Source: Desulfobulbus sp. | GTDB taxonomy: Bacteria > Desulfobacterota > Desulfobulbia > Desulfobulbales > Desulfobulbaceae | Assembly: GCA_028684915.1 (NCBI GenBank) | Contig: JAQUEZ010000097.1 | Coordinates: 1 to 20,966, forward strand | Length of the DNA: 20,966 nucleotides | Reading direction: 5' to 3' | Shown here: positions 7,669 through 14,201 of the stretch, one piece after another | Position numbering within the stretch: the stretch's first letter is position 1 | How the letters are laid out: every line of letters begins with the position of its first letter | Notes under the pieces: generated by a model | Databases searched by the model: none | Seen by the model: only the letters and a program-made list of their open reading frames with translations | What the model was told of the DNA's origin: nothing | Program-made: the position numbers and the translations under genes

Positions 7669-8061
7669 ATACTCTGCGCTGGCTTTACGAGCACGTGCAT
7701 AAAGATTTTTCAGGGGAGAAAAAAGACGTCATAACCAAGTGGGCAAGAAAATTATCACCCCTCAATCCGAGGTGAATAAGGACAAAAGTCCATCACACTC
7801 AAAAAATATGGCTAGGTAAAAATGCAGAGAGACAGGGAGTAACTTTTTTACGGTGCGACGACCTATACAAGATAATCATCCGCAAGTCCCGTATCCCCTA
7901 CCGATGAGCAGGCCCTCTTGCACAGAGGCATGATGATCCAGACGCTATTAGAGCCGCCTACCTCTTGCGCACCCCGCCGTTCCCGGCTATGTTGCGGCCT
8001 TTTTTACAAGCGTCCTAAGTCGAGTCTGATGTCCCATCCCTTTCATTTTCTGTGAGTTTCC
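7669..8061. other. Gap without a recognisable gene, upstream of the ABC-F gene
   Basis: I see no coding frame here. It holds a small dyad CTTTA...GCACGTGC...TAAAG (7683-7704; GCACGTGC at 7691-7698 is a perfect palindrome), possibly a degenerate relative of the neighbouring repeats. At about 7973-8006 there is a weak GC-rich hairpin followed by a T run that might act as a plus-strand terminator. No clear promoter or strong ribosome-binding site for the ABC-F gene is visible. Confidence 0.5.
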
Positions 8062-9696
8062 ATGATCCATCTGACCAATATCAGCAAGCAACACGGCTCA
8101 CGGGTTTTATTCCGTAATGCCTCAATGCAGATCCTTCCCGCCACCCACACCGGCTTGGTCGGCCCCAACGGTGCTGGCAAGACCACTATTTTTCGCCTGA
8201 TCACTGGCCAGGAAGAAGCGGACAAAGGCGATGTTTCCTGCTCCAAACGGACGGTTATCGGATATTTTTCCCAAGATGTAGGCGAGATGTCCGGCCGTTC
8301 GGCCCTTGCCGAGGTCATGGCTGCAGCCGGGGAGATCACGACCCTAGGCGAACAAATTCGCGAGATGGAAGCCGCCATGTCTACGCCCATGGAAGACGAT
8401 GAACTGGCGGATCTGCTTGAACGCTACGGCAACGCCACCGAGGAGTTCGAGCATCGGGGTGGCTATGACTTGGAAAACAGGGCACAGGCAGTCCTCACCG
8501 GGCTGGGTATCGGCAGCGACCGATGGAATTTTCCAGTCGAGTCCTTCAGCGGCGGCTGGAAAATGCGCATCGCCCTTGCTGGCATTCTCACCGTCAACCC
8601 TGACGTTCTCTTGCTCGACGAGCCGACCAACCACCTCGATGTCGAATCCATTGTTTGGTTGGAGGAATGGTTGGTGAGCGAATTCAAGGGTGCGCTGCTC
8701 ATGACCTCCCATGACCGCGAGTTCATGAATCGTGTGGTCAACCGCATTGTCGAGGTGGCCAATATGGGCATGACAACCTACAGCGGCAACTATGATTTTT
8801 ATCTGCGTGAACGAGAAATTCGCCGCGAACAACTGCTGGCCAGCTACCGACGTCAGCAGGAGATGCTGGCCAAGGAGGAGGACTTCATTGCCCGCTTTGG
8901 GGCGCGGGTTTCCCATGCCGCCCAGGTGCAGTCGCGGATCAAGAAGTTGGAGAAGATCGAACGGATCGAATTACCGCCTGAACAGCGGGCGATTAAGTTT
9001 GAGTTTACCGAACCACCACGCAGTGGTGACGATGTTGCCCGCTTGGACGGACTAGGTAAGGTCTGGCTGCAACCCGATGGCACTACTCATCAGGTCTTTA
9101 GTGGTCTCACAGGCATGATCCGTCGCCGGGAGAAAATCGCGCTCACCGGACGCAACGGCGCTGGAAAATCGACCTTGCTCAAGGTGCTGGCCGAACAGGT
9201 TGAACCGACCACCGGCACGGTAACCATTGGAGCCAACGTCCTTGTCGGCTATTTTAGCCAACATTCCATGGATCTACTCGACGGCGAGATGACCGTCACT
9301 GAAACCGTGCAGGCCGCCATGCCCCAAGTGAACATCGGCGTAGTCCGCAGCCTTTGTGCCGCTTTCCTCTTCCAGGGCGACGATGTCGATAAAAAGATAA
9401 AACTCCTCTCCGGCGGCGAAAAAAGCCGCGTGGTGCTGGCTATGTTGCTGGCGCGTCCGCTTAACTTCCTCATTCTCGACGAGCCCACCAACCATCTCGA
9501 CATCCAGTCACGCGAGGTGCTGCTTGAAGGCCTGCAACAGTTCACCGGCACCCTAATCATGGTCAGCCATGACCGCCATTTCCTCCGCTCCTTGGTCAAC
9601 CGGGTGTTCGAGATCGACCACGGTCAAATGCGCATCTTCGAGGGCAACTACGATTATTATCTGGAGCAGATTGCGCCGGTGGTCGGCGGGGTATGA
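8062..9696 (+). CDS. ABC-F family ATPase (ribosome-associated translation factor type)
   Basis: This is a 544-residue protein with two fused ABC ATPase domains and no membrane segments, the ABC-F layout. Members act on the ribosome in translation quality control, recovery from stalling, or antibiotic protection. Domain 1 has Walker [10 protein letters not shown] (34-42), signature F-S-G-G-W (162-166) and LLLDEPTNHLD (183-193). The charged linker (about 240-320; basic/acidic helices ending in R-I-K-K-L-E-K-I-E) is the P-site tRNA interaction region. Domain 2 has Walker A G-R-N-G-A-G-K-S-T (363-371), L-S-G-G-E-K-S-R (449-456) and LDEPTNHLD (472-480). Length and lack of a C-terminal extension fit housekeeping YbiT/Ettlike or Uup-like members better than resistance types, but the subgroup is not certain. 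It is transcribed alone. The Shine-Dalgarno is weak (GTGAG). Confidence 0.93.
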   Translation: MIHLTNISKQHGSRVLFRNASMQILPATHTGLVGPNGAGKTTIFRLITGQEEADKGDVSCSKRTVIGYFSQDVGEMSGRSALAEVMAAAGEITTLGEQIREMEAAMSTPMEDDELADLLERYGNATEEFEHRGGYDLENRAQAVLTGLGIGSDRWNFPVESFSGGWKMRIALAGILTVNPDVLLLDEPTNHLDVESIVWLEEWLVSEFKGALLMTSHDREFMNRVVNRIVEVANMGMTTYSGNYDFYLREREIRREQLLASYRRQQEMLAKEEDFIARFGARVSHAAQVQSRIKKLEKIERIELPPEQRAIKFEFTEPPRSGDDVARLDGLGKVWLQPDGTTHQVFSGLTGMIRRREKIALTGRNGAGKSTLLKVLAEQVEPTTGTVTIGANVLVGYFSQHSMDLLDGEMTVTETVQAAMPQVNIGVVRSLCAAFLFQGDDVDKKIKLLSGGEKSRVVLAMLLARPLNFLILDEPTNHLDIQSREVLLEGLQQFTGTLIMVSHDRHFLRSLVNRVFEIDHGQMRIFEGNYDYYLEQIAPVVGGV

Positions 9697-9864
9697 AGGA
9701 GAGAAAAATTTAGGGTGCCAGAGGGGGCGTTGATCAACTTCCCGGTATCAGCTCCAGTGGGATAAAAAACATTTTATGTAAAAACAACGAGATATCCGCG
9801 TTGGTCGAAATAACAACGGTGGTCCGCTCATCTTACAAACAAGCCTCTTCATCGGTGTCCTCCC

Positions 9865-9890
9865 GAACAACGAGGAAAATCTCGTTGTTC
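9865..9890. repeat. Perfect 10-bp inverted repeat
   Basis: GAACAACGAG (9865-9874) and CTCGTTGTTC (9881-9890) are exact complements around a 6-base loop. It lies in the 258-base gap between the ABC-F gene and the small zinc-ribbon gene, which converge on it. There is no long T run on either side, so it is not a textbook terminator, though it could serve both convergent transcripts. Confidence 0.75.
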
Positions 9891-9954
9891 TTCGTTCTCA
9901 TCAAAAAAGTCTGGCTTCTTCGAATAGAAACCGGCCCTCTTTTCATGGTTTCAA

Positions 9955-10122
9955 TCAATCCGGATAGTCGACATCACTGTGCTTGCAATGGGAACAACGA
10001 AGCATCTGGTCTAATTCCTCAAAAGCTACCCGCCAATTTTCTTTGGCAATTTGCTCTTCAAATTCAGGCTGACAATCATTGCACAGCCACCGGTCTCCAT
10101 TTGGAGTTACCCAAAGTTTCAT
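9955..10122 (-). CDS. Small zinc-ribbon-like protein, 55 aa
   Basis: This is a short gene easily missed by length filters. The translation begins M-K-L-W-V-T-P-N-G-D-R-W and has two paired-cysteine motifs, C-N-D-C (14-17) and C-S-H-C (43-46), 25 residues apart. That spacing fits a four-cysteine zinc ribbon. The remainder is acidic and helical (Q-P-E-F-E-E-Q-I-A-K-E-N-W between the pairs). GAGGAGA (10128-10134 on the minus strand) sits five bases before the ATG, a strong ribosome-binding site that supports this start. It ends at TGA 9955-9957. Its function is unknown; zinc-ribbon proteins of this size often bind nucleic acid or a protein partner. A 107-codon frame on the opposite strand has no such support. 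Confidence 0.75.
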   Translation of the reverse strand: MKLWVTPNGDRWLCNDCQPEFEEQIAKENWRVAFEELDQMLRCSHCKHSDVDYPD

Positions 10123-10242
10123 AATGATCTCCTCATATTTCAGGCGTTATTACCCCAACGATTGGCGTTCTCGTAAAGGACCAAGCTCGCTGCTCGCAAC
10201 GTACTGTTTTTACAAACACAAAGATTCCTTACTTTCAACTTT

Positions 10243-10437
10243 TCACGAAGCCGTTAAAGACTGAATATAGGCTTTATTGATCCAGGCATCGCCCTCTTCT
10301 TCGGAGAGATCCTGGAGACAGTCTTTCTGCGCACAGAGAAATTCTTGTGCGTACTGCTGAATATAGCTGTCTACTTCAAGATCTTTGTCTTGACTGAGTT
10401 TTTTTAAAATCTGAATCTGAATGCGGTTTAACTTCAT
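10243..10437 (-). CDS. Hypothetical small protein, 64 aa, downstream of the Cdd1-like gene
   Basis: It reads M-K-L-N-R-I-Q-I-Q-I-L-K-K-L, then a helical, acidic protein with two cysteines (35 and 40). There is no recognised domain. The frame is open further upstream to an ATG at 10533, which would give 96 residues overlapping the preceding gene by 49 bases. I prefer 10437 because the segment between them reads like translated intergenic DNA, but neither start has a convincing ribosome-binding site. It follows the Cdd1-like gene by 47 bases on the same strand and may be co-transcribed. Confidence 0.5.
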   Translation of the reverse strand: MKLNRIQIQILKKLSQDKDLEVDSYIQQYAQEFLCAQKDCLQDLSEEEGDAWINKAYIQSLTAS

Positions 10438-10484
10438 ACGTTCCCGGGATGCAATATTTGAATGATCGGTTAGACGTGCAAGTT

Positions 10485-10775
10485 TTATTTTCCAGACAAC
10501 TTCCTCTTGCGTTCTGCCGTATATGCCCACCATGGGTTTGGATCTTCGCCAGCAATGAATCGGGTTACCGAAATGAACACGTCAATAACACACGGATCGT
10601 GCCTATAGCCGGTGATCTCACATAATTGCGCGTACATTTGATACGGATCAAGCCCCAGCAGGTCACTGGGCTGGCAGATACCAATCAGTTTCAAATCAGC
10701 AGCAATTGCCTTCCCTATATTCGGCAGATCGGTGAGCAACTGGAGTTGGCGACGATCGACTTTACTCGGATTCAT
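10485..10775 (-). CDS. Cdd1-type helix-hairpin-helix protein (pathogenicity-locus family)
   Basis: This is a 96-residue protein. Residues about 10-35 form a helix-hairpin-helix, L-T-D-L-P-N-I-G-K-A-I-A-A-D-L-K-L-I-G-I, the kind of motif that binds the DNA backbone without sequence specificity. It continues with L-L-G-L-D-P-Y-Q-M-Y-A-Q-L and D-P-C-V-I-D-V-F, then W-W-A-Y-T near the end, the layout of the small Cdd1/'pathogenicity locus' family (Pfam name recalled, not searched). The family's cellular role is not established; a DNA-binding role is plausible. The minus strand has CAGGGA before the ATG. It is flanked by IS debris, which suggests an accessory location. Confidence 0.82.
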   Translation of the reverse strand: MNPSKVDRRQLQLLTDLPNIGKAIAADLKLIGICQPSDLLGLDPYQMYAQLCEITGYRHDPCVIDVFISVTRFIAGEDPNPWWAYTAERKRKLSGK

Positions 10776-10871
10776 ATTTCCCTGAGCACTAGCAGCGGCG
10801 GCGGTTTACAGACCGCGAGTAAATACCCACTAAACATATTTACATCTTTTAACCTTTTAAACACGTTTTAT

Positions 10872-10925
10872 TTATTTGTGCCAATTCAAGATCCAGTCGC
10901 GGACACCGTCAGCGGCGTAGGCTTA
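10872..10925 (-). pseudogene. Possible C-terminal remnant of an unidentified gene
   Basis: On the minus strand the frame ending at TAA 10874-10872 reads A-Y-A-A-D-G-V-R-D-W-I-L-N-W-H-K. It is preceded at once by a stop. In a neighbouring frame just upstream is V-D-R-D-T-L-K-C-K. A single-base shift would join them, which suggests a degraded gene end, but the stretch is too short to identify. Confidence 0.2.
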
Positions 10926-10982
10926 TTTTACACTTCAGGGTGTCTCGATCAACAGCCCTGGACTAGCGCACCAAAATGTCCT

Positions 10983-11007
10983 AAAAAAGCCCAGTTAAAA
11001 ACTGGCC
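10983..11007 (-). terminator. Terminator-like hairpin, minus strand
   Basis: CCAGTT/AACTGG (11005-11000 with 10996-10991) forms a 6-bp stem with a 3-base loop, followed on the minus strand by GC and six T residues (10988-10983). It could end transcription from the transposase remnant to its right. The stem is short. Confidence 0.4.
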
Positions 11008-11117
11008 CCTTGTTGGCAAACTGGGTAAAGTCGAATAAAATCGAATTGTTATTATGTATTTCCTGAAAATCACCTGTAAACACCCCTTCAAAAATTACTT
11101 AATTCTACTTTGTCACA

Positions 11118-11436
11118 TTATCCGGCCGCAGCCTGTCGTCTATATGCTGAGTCTATTGAGGCTTTTCTTTGTCGATGTCTTACTTCCATCTGCCGGAAGA
11201 CTTCATCGGGGGTTATATCGCGGCGTGGAAGAAAGTGCGCAAGTAATATAGCTATGTCGGGACAGCTGAGCAACGGGTGCGACTCCTTCTGCTCTCTTCT
11301 GGTTTCCAGCATAAAGAGCATGGACATCATCACCATGGCCATATGATGATTCCAGGCCAGCCAGCCTCGAATCTGATACTGATCCATCCCGACAGTCGTT
11401 TTGACAAGAATCATTCTCGGCAACAAGGAATACCAT
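11118..11436 (-). pseudogene. IS701/IS4-like DDE transposase, C-terminal remnant (frameshifted)
   Basis: The minus-strand frame ending at 11118 reads G-M-D-Q-Y-Q-I-R-G-W-L-A-W-N-H-H-M-A, then a hydrophobic helix (V-M-M-S-M-L-F-M-L), P-L-L-S-C-P-D-I, and R-H-R-Q-R-K-A-S-I-D-S-A-Y-R-R-Q. This is the C-terminal end of IS701/IS4-type DDE transposases, where G-M-x-x-Y-Q-x-R-x-W follows the catalytic glutamate region. About 100 residues remain of an expected 400 or so. Just upstream (about 11400) the natural continuation seems to lie in another frame (L-V-A-E-N-D-S-C-Q-N), indicating a frameshift. The N-terminal half is absent, and no terminal inverted repeats were found. Non-functional. Confidence 0.7.
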
Positions 11437-11568
11437 TATGAGGCTGGGGCCCCTAAAGGTTTTGTTGCGCCTAATTGTCTGAATCCCCCATTCATTCTGA
11501 AGCCTTTGTCTTAGCCTGACGGCTATGTGGTTGCCCCCTTACCATGCCTGGACTTGCACCCGGCAAGA

Positions 11569-11591
11569 TGCGCCGCGCTTTGCGCGGCGCA
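11569..11591. repeat. Perfect 10-bp GC-rich hairpin, TTT loop
   Basis: TGCGCCGCGC (11569-11578) and GCGCGGCGCA (11582-11591) are exact complements with a 3-base loop. There is no T tract on either side. It lies 9 bases beyond the stop of the IS66 N-terminal fragment, and may be part of an old mobile-element end or a transcription/replication-blocking hairpin. Confidence 0.8.
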
Positions 11592-11600
11592 CTAACGACG

Positions 11601-11678
11601 CTATTCTGTCGCTAATTCGGCTATGATCCGTTTAAATTCTTCTGGGTCATCGGGCAATGTCGTTTTGTCCACATCCAT
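11601..11678 (-). pseudogene. IS66 TnpC N-terminal fragment (25 codons)
   Basis: On the minus strand an ATG at 11678 opens M-D-V-D-K-T-T-L-P-D-D-P-E-E-F-K-R-I-I-A and stops at TAG 11603-11601. A start of the type M-D-x-x-x-L-P-D-D-P-x-x-L-K-x-I-I is characteristic of IS66-family TnpC proteins, whose N-terminus continues as a long helical leader. Here it ends after 25 codons, so the rest of the transposase was lost. It is not the same copy as the TnpC C-terminus at the left edge, which is on the other strand about 11 kb away. Confidence 0.5.
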
Positions 11679-11705
11679 GGCGAAATACTACCATAAATAG
11701 CATTG

Positions 11706-11741
11706 AACAATATCAGTAATATCAGCAATATAGTTAATATT
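11706..11741 (+). repeat. Short imperfect AT-rich tandem repeat
   Basis: About four imperfect 9-base units of the form AATATCAGT/AATATCAGC/AATATAGTT lie side by side. It is short and low-complexity; no function is suggested. Confidence 0.45.
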
Positions 11742-11985
11742 TTCAAGGTACAGATCCGTAGGGCAACGGGCGATGCGCCTAACGCAGATCTAGTCCGTGC
11801 AGCAACCAGCTCAAGGCACCGGCATGAATCTCCAATACCTCCTACCCACAGTCCGGCCAGCGAAAGTGATCCTCCTCCAGCCGCTTTATCCATACGCAAA
11901 AACCATTGCCGTCCCAATAGAGAATCTTTATTAGGTCCGCCTCCGATTGCAAAAGGCGAACATATTGCCAGAAAAAAGGTCCATC

Positions 11986-12109
11986 TCAAAGAACTACTCT
12001 GGGTGGGGTCCGAATCGATCCATAACGGCAGTTGAGGTCGTGGGGACCAAAGCAGAGCTGCCTCATGCGCATCGCTGAGGAGAAAGGAAGAGAGTAGGCC
12101 TCGCTTCAC
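11986..12109 (-). pseudogene. Broken paralogue of the small membrane protein at 13688-13924
   Basis: On the minus strand AGGAGG precedes a GTG (12109) and a hydrophobic start (L-L-S-S-F-L-L-S-D-A). After a one-base shift the sequence continues F-G-P-H-D-L-N-C-R-Y-G-S-I-R, then stops at TGA 11988-11986. The intact neighbour at 13688-13924 has F-D-P-H-G-I-N-R-R-Y-G-A-I-R at the matching place. The DNA of the two motifs (12010-12051 and 13811-13852) agrees at about 33 of 42 bases by eye. The copy therefore seems to have decayed by a frameshift and loss of its C-terminal half. Confidence 0.4.
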
Positions 12110-12125
12110 CTCCTAAAGCAAAAGG

Positions 12126-12674
12126 TCAGAGCGCAGCGAGCAATTCGTTGGTTGAGGCGACCTTGGCAAATAATCCATTGAGCGCAGCAAGATACGCAAC
12201 CTGCACACTCTCGGCAGATACCTGAACGCCGTTGAAGGATAACGATCTTGTCGCACACGCGTCATAGGCCAAAGAGCAGGAAAAACCGAGGTCAGCGGCG
12301 GCCCGAGTTGTGGTGTCAATGCACATGTGCGTCATCATACCGGCGATGAGCAACCGGGAAATTCCGCCAGCATGCAGATGCTCCAGCAAGGGGGTTTCCC
12401 GAAAGCTATTGGGAAAATGCTTTGCAAAGACTGGCTCGTTTGCAATGGGGCGCACGGAACCATGAATTTCAGCACCAACAGTATCGGGAAGAAAAAAGGT
12501 TGCACCTGCTCGTGTGGCAAAGTGCTGAATATGGATAACGGGCAGAGCCTTTTGGCGAAAGGTGGCCAAGATCTTTCCAGCCTGGGACGCCGCCGAGGAA
12601 GAACCCACATTTTCCATTGCGCCGCCGGGAAAGTAGTCGTTTTGAATGTCGATAAGGAGAAGAGCGATAGTCAT
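12126..12674 (-). CDS. Isochorismatase-family cysteine hydrolase
   Basis: This is a 182-residue cytoplasmic hydrolase of the isochorismatase/nicotinamidase superfamily. The three catalytic residues are visible in order: Asp9 in L-L-L-I-D-I-Q-N-D-Y-F, Lys85 in F-A-K-H-F-P-N-S-F and the nucleophile Cys118 in M-M-T-H-M-C-I-D. The cis-peptide-type G-M-M-T-H segment before the cysteine is typical. Family members hydrolyse amides or vinyl ethers (nicotinamide, isochorismate, carbamoyl compounds); no substrate is indicated by neighbours here. Length is normal. The start is supported by AGAGG upstream. It stands between the decayed zone and a membrane-protein gene 110 bases upstream on the same strand. 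Confidence 0.9.
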   Translation of the reverse strand: MTIALLLIDIQNDYFPGGAMENVGSSSAASQAGKILATFRQKALPVIHIQHFATRAGATFFLPDTVGAEIHGSVRPIANEPVFAKHFPNSFRETPLLEHLHAGGISRLLIAGMMTHMCIDTTTRAAADLGFSCSLAYDACATRSLSFNGVQVSAESVQVAYLAALNGLFAKVASTNELLAAL

Positions 12675-12784
12675 GCGTAAAGACCTCTTGTGCTGAAAAA
12701 AATACGGGAAAATATTTCAAGGCAGGGAACGCACGGCCAGCGCGTGGCCTACCGGCCCAGCCGACACCGCAGAAGACAGGATCA

Positions 12785-13243
12785 TTATTCATCTGTCGAG
12801 ATTTTTCTCTCCTCTCTTGAAATTTCGCGTATCGACTGCAACCGTTTACCGAAAACACTCTGCAGCAGTTGCCTGGCCGCTTTCCCGTCTCCCACTGTAA
12901 TCGAAATTATCTTTGCCCCTGCCTGCATCAGCGTCATGGTCAAAAAGGCGCAGGTCAACATACCAAAGCAATAGATAACCAAAGCGATCATTTTTGCGAA
13001 TGGAATTGTTCGGTCGCTCAGTTGGACATCGTATGCGCTGCCACCAATAACCCCAGCCAACCTTTGAATCGGGTCTGCCAAAAGATCAGGCTGATGGAGC
13101 ATGGAAAACATGAGTTGAAATATATCCGAGGCATATTTAAGGCCTATTGCAATAACGAAAATGCCAACACCTGTTGCCAACAGTGAAATAAGACTTTTCA
13201 ACGATTCAATGAGAGTAACGGTTTTTTCTTCGTTTTCGGGCAT
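12785..13243 (-). CDS. Hypothetical inner-membrane protein with two transmembrane segments
   Basis: This 152-residue protein has transmembrane helices at about 16-38 (I-S-L-L-A-T-G-V-G-I-F-V-I-A-I-G) and 84-107 (K-M-I-A-L-V-I-Y-C-F-G-M-L-T-C-A-F-L). The loop between them (about 40-80) is probably periplasmic, and the C-terminal tail (110-152) is basic and helical (R-L-Q-S-I-R-E-I-S-R-E-E-R-K). CAGGAGGA lies just upstream of the ATG, so the start is well supported. I do not recognise the family. It may be co-transcribed with the isochorismatase-like gene 110 bases downstream, but nothing links them functionally. Confidence 0.75.
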   Translation of the reverse strand: MPENEEKTVTLIESLKSLISLLATGVGIFVIAIGLKYASDIFQLMFSMLHQPDLLADPIQRLAGVIGGSAYDVQLSDRTIPFAKMIALVIYCFGMLTCAFLTMTLMQAGAKIISITVGDGKAARQLLQSVFGKRLQSIREISREERKISTDE

Positions 13244-13440
13244 GATGTATCCTCCTGACGATGCATGTCAAGGCACTTGCAATTGATGAATTTCAAGACG
13301 ATGACAGCTTGGCGATGAAGGGGAGTTCCCCATTTTTTGTTCTATCGACTGCAGGTAAAATTCTTTGAAATAACACAGAGCGTTCGCACCGCCCTGTTCC
13401 TTGTATATTTGTGTTTTTACCTAGCCATCCCTTAGGCTGC

Positions 13441-13463
13441 GATGAACATTTTACGAGTCCAGC
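13441..13463 (+). repeat. Dispersed palindromic repeat, copy 3 (left arm degenerate)
   Basis: GATGAACA-TTTTACG-AGTCCAGC. The loop and right arm match the other copies; the left arm differs from GATGGACT at three positions. Confidence 0.8.
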
Positions 13464-13610
13464 ACTGTTGAACAAGGTTCATCATATTGCCGTTCCCATA
13501 AAAAAGCCACGGGAATGAGGTGTTGAGCCGCTCTTCCGGTGATTGTCGACGATGCGATGTGTAGGTACTTTCGCTGAGGACGAAACTGCCGAACCTAACA
13601 GCCCCGCAAA

Positions 13611-13637
13611 GAATGGGCACCGCGTTTGTGCCCATTC
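13611..13637. repeat. Perfect 10-bp inverted repeat
   Basis: GAATGGGCAC (13611-13620) and GTGCCCATTC (13628-13637) are exact complements around a 7-base loop. It lies 50 bases downstream of the 13688-13924 gene and could be its transcription end, although the T tract after it on the minus strand is poor (TTCTTTG). Confidence 0.75.
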
Positions 13638-13687
13638 AAAGGGAACATAACACGGTTAGCGCAGACATCCACTTAGCCACGCCTTAA

Positions 13688-13924
13688 TCACACCGACTCC
13701 GCAATATGAACCCGCAATGAACGTTGACGACGATTACGCTTTCCCGGTGCTACATCCATTGAAAACACCAGAGAACGGCAGTCAAAGGCGGAATCGTTCC
13801 AGAGTTGGCGGCGAATTGCTCCATAACGGCGGTTAATTCCGTGGGGATCAAACAGTTCACGCAGCAGATCAAAGGCCAGGGTCAGCAGGAGATAAACAAT
13901 CAGGTACGCAAGAAAATGAATCAT
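13688..13924 (-). CDS. Small membrane protein, 78 aa, with DPHGINRRYGAIR motif
   Basis: It begins M-I-H-F-L-A-Y-L-I-V-Y-L-L-L-T-L-A-F, a single N-terminal membrane segment (about 3-20). This is followed by R-E-L-F-D-P-H-G-I-N-R-R-Y-G-A-I-R and a basic tail rich in Arg. AAGGAGG (13930-13936) sits six bases before this ATG, which decides the start. The frame is open upstream to 14080 but that part is low-complexity and lacks a site. The protein is not assigned to any family I know. An apparent broken paralogue lies 1.8 kb to the left on the same strand. Confidence 0.7.
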   Translation of the reverse strand: MIHFLAYLIVYLLLTLAFDLLRELFDPHGINRRYGAIRRQLWNDSAFDCRSLVFSMDVAPGKRNRRQRSLRVHIAESV

Positions 13925-14201
13925 GGGAGCCTCCTTGAAGGTTGAGTTGATCGTTTCTGCTCCCAAGGTAACCCAACTGGCAGGACAAATAGTGTCCCAC
14001 CAATTTTTTTCTGAATTTTTTATCGTTTCTCTGCTTCTTTTTCTTACGGGGTTCGACTGGAACCACAACACCATTTCCACCTTGCCCTAAGCGCCCAAAC
14101 AGGGTAACGGAAAAAGGTTGTATTGCCGCAAGATTGCATCACCTATGTTCCCTGTGTCCCCAGTCCACCTTGCCAGCGCCAGCCACAAGAGGGGTTACCC
14201 C

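Larger units (their letters stand above)
10776..11117. other. Gap without an intact gene
   Basis: There is no intact coding frame. On the minus strand it contains a short stretch that reads like a protein C-terminus (10872-10925) and a terminator-like hairpin (10983-11007), both listed separately. It also has an AT-rich block around 10835-10880. The region looks like decayed sequence next to a transposase remnant. Confidence 0.5.
11441..12109. other. Decayed region holding gene fragments and hairpins, no intact gene
   Basis: Open frames on both strands here give no recognisable protein. What can be supported is listed separately: a perfect hairpin (11569-11591), an IS66 TnpC N-terminal fragment (11601-11678), a short AT-rich tandem repeat (11706-11741) and an apparent broken copy of the small membrane protein encoded intact at 13688-13924 (11986-12109). 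Confidence 0.5.
13244..13687. other. Non-coding, hairpin-rich gap
   Basis: There is no convincing gene in 444 bases. It contains a GGGG/CCCC hairpin followed by T6 on the plus strand (13320-13338), palindromic repeat copy 3 (13441-13463), and an imperfect hairpin in which CCGTTCCCAT near 13490 pairs with ACGGGAATG near 13511. Further right there is a minus-strand stem-loop TTTCG-tcctcag-CGAAA flanked by AGGT/ACCT (about 13563-13596), and a perfect 10-bp stem (13611-13637). A structured RNA transcribed here is possible but no known RNA family was recognised. Confidence 0.5.

Noticed and set aside
9801..10124. A 107-codon plus-strand open frame
   Set aside because: It lies opposite the 55-codon zinc-ribbon gene, which has a strong ribosome-binding site and two CxxC pairs; this frame has neither.
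11703..12035. A 110-codon plus-strand open frame
   Set aside because: It has low-complexity translation, no ribosome-binding site and no recognisable domain, and it overlaps the minus-strand fragments.
11621..12109. A 162-codon minus-strand open frame starting beside AGGAGG
   Set aside because: It spans the IS66 fragment in the wrong frame and the broken paralogue after its frameshift, so it is a chance read-through rather than one protein.
13320..13338. GGGG-agtt-CCCC followed by T6 on the plus strand, terminator-like
   Set aside because: The stem is only 4 bp and no plus-strand gene lies upstream, so it is mentioned only in the gap description.
13432..13635. A 67-codon minus-strand open frame
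   Set aside because: It runs through a palindromic repeat copy and a hairpin-rich stretch, with no ribosome-binding site; more likely non-coding.
14048..14062. GGTTCGACTGGAACC resembling a tRNA T-arm
   Set aside because: No acceptor, D or anticodon stems can be placed around it.
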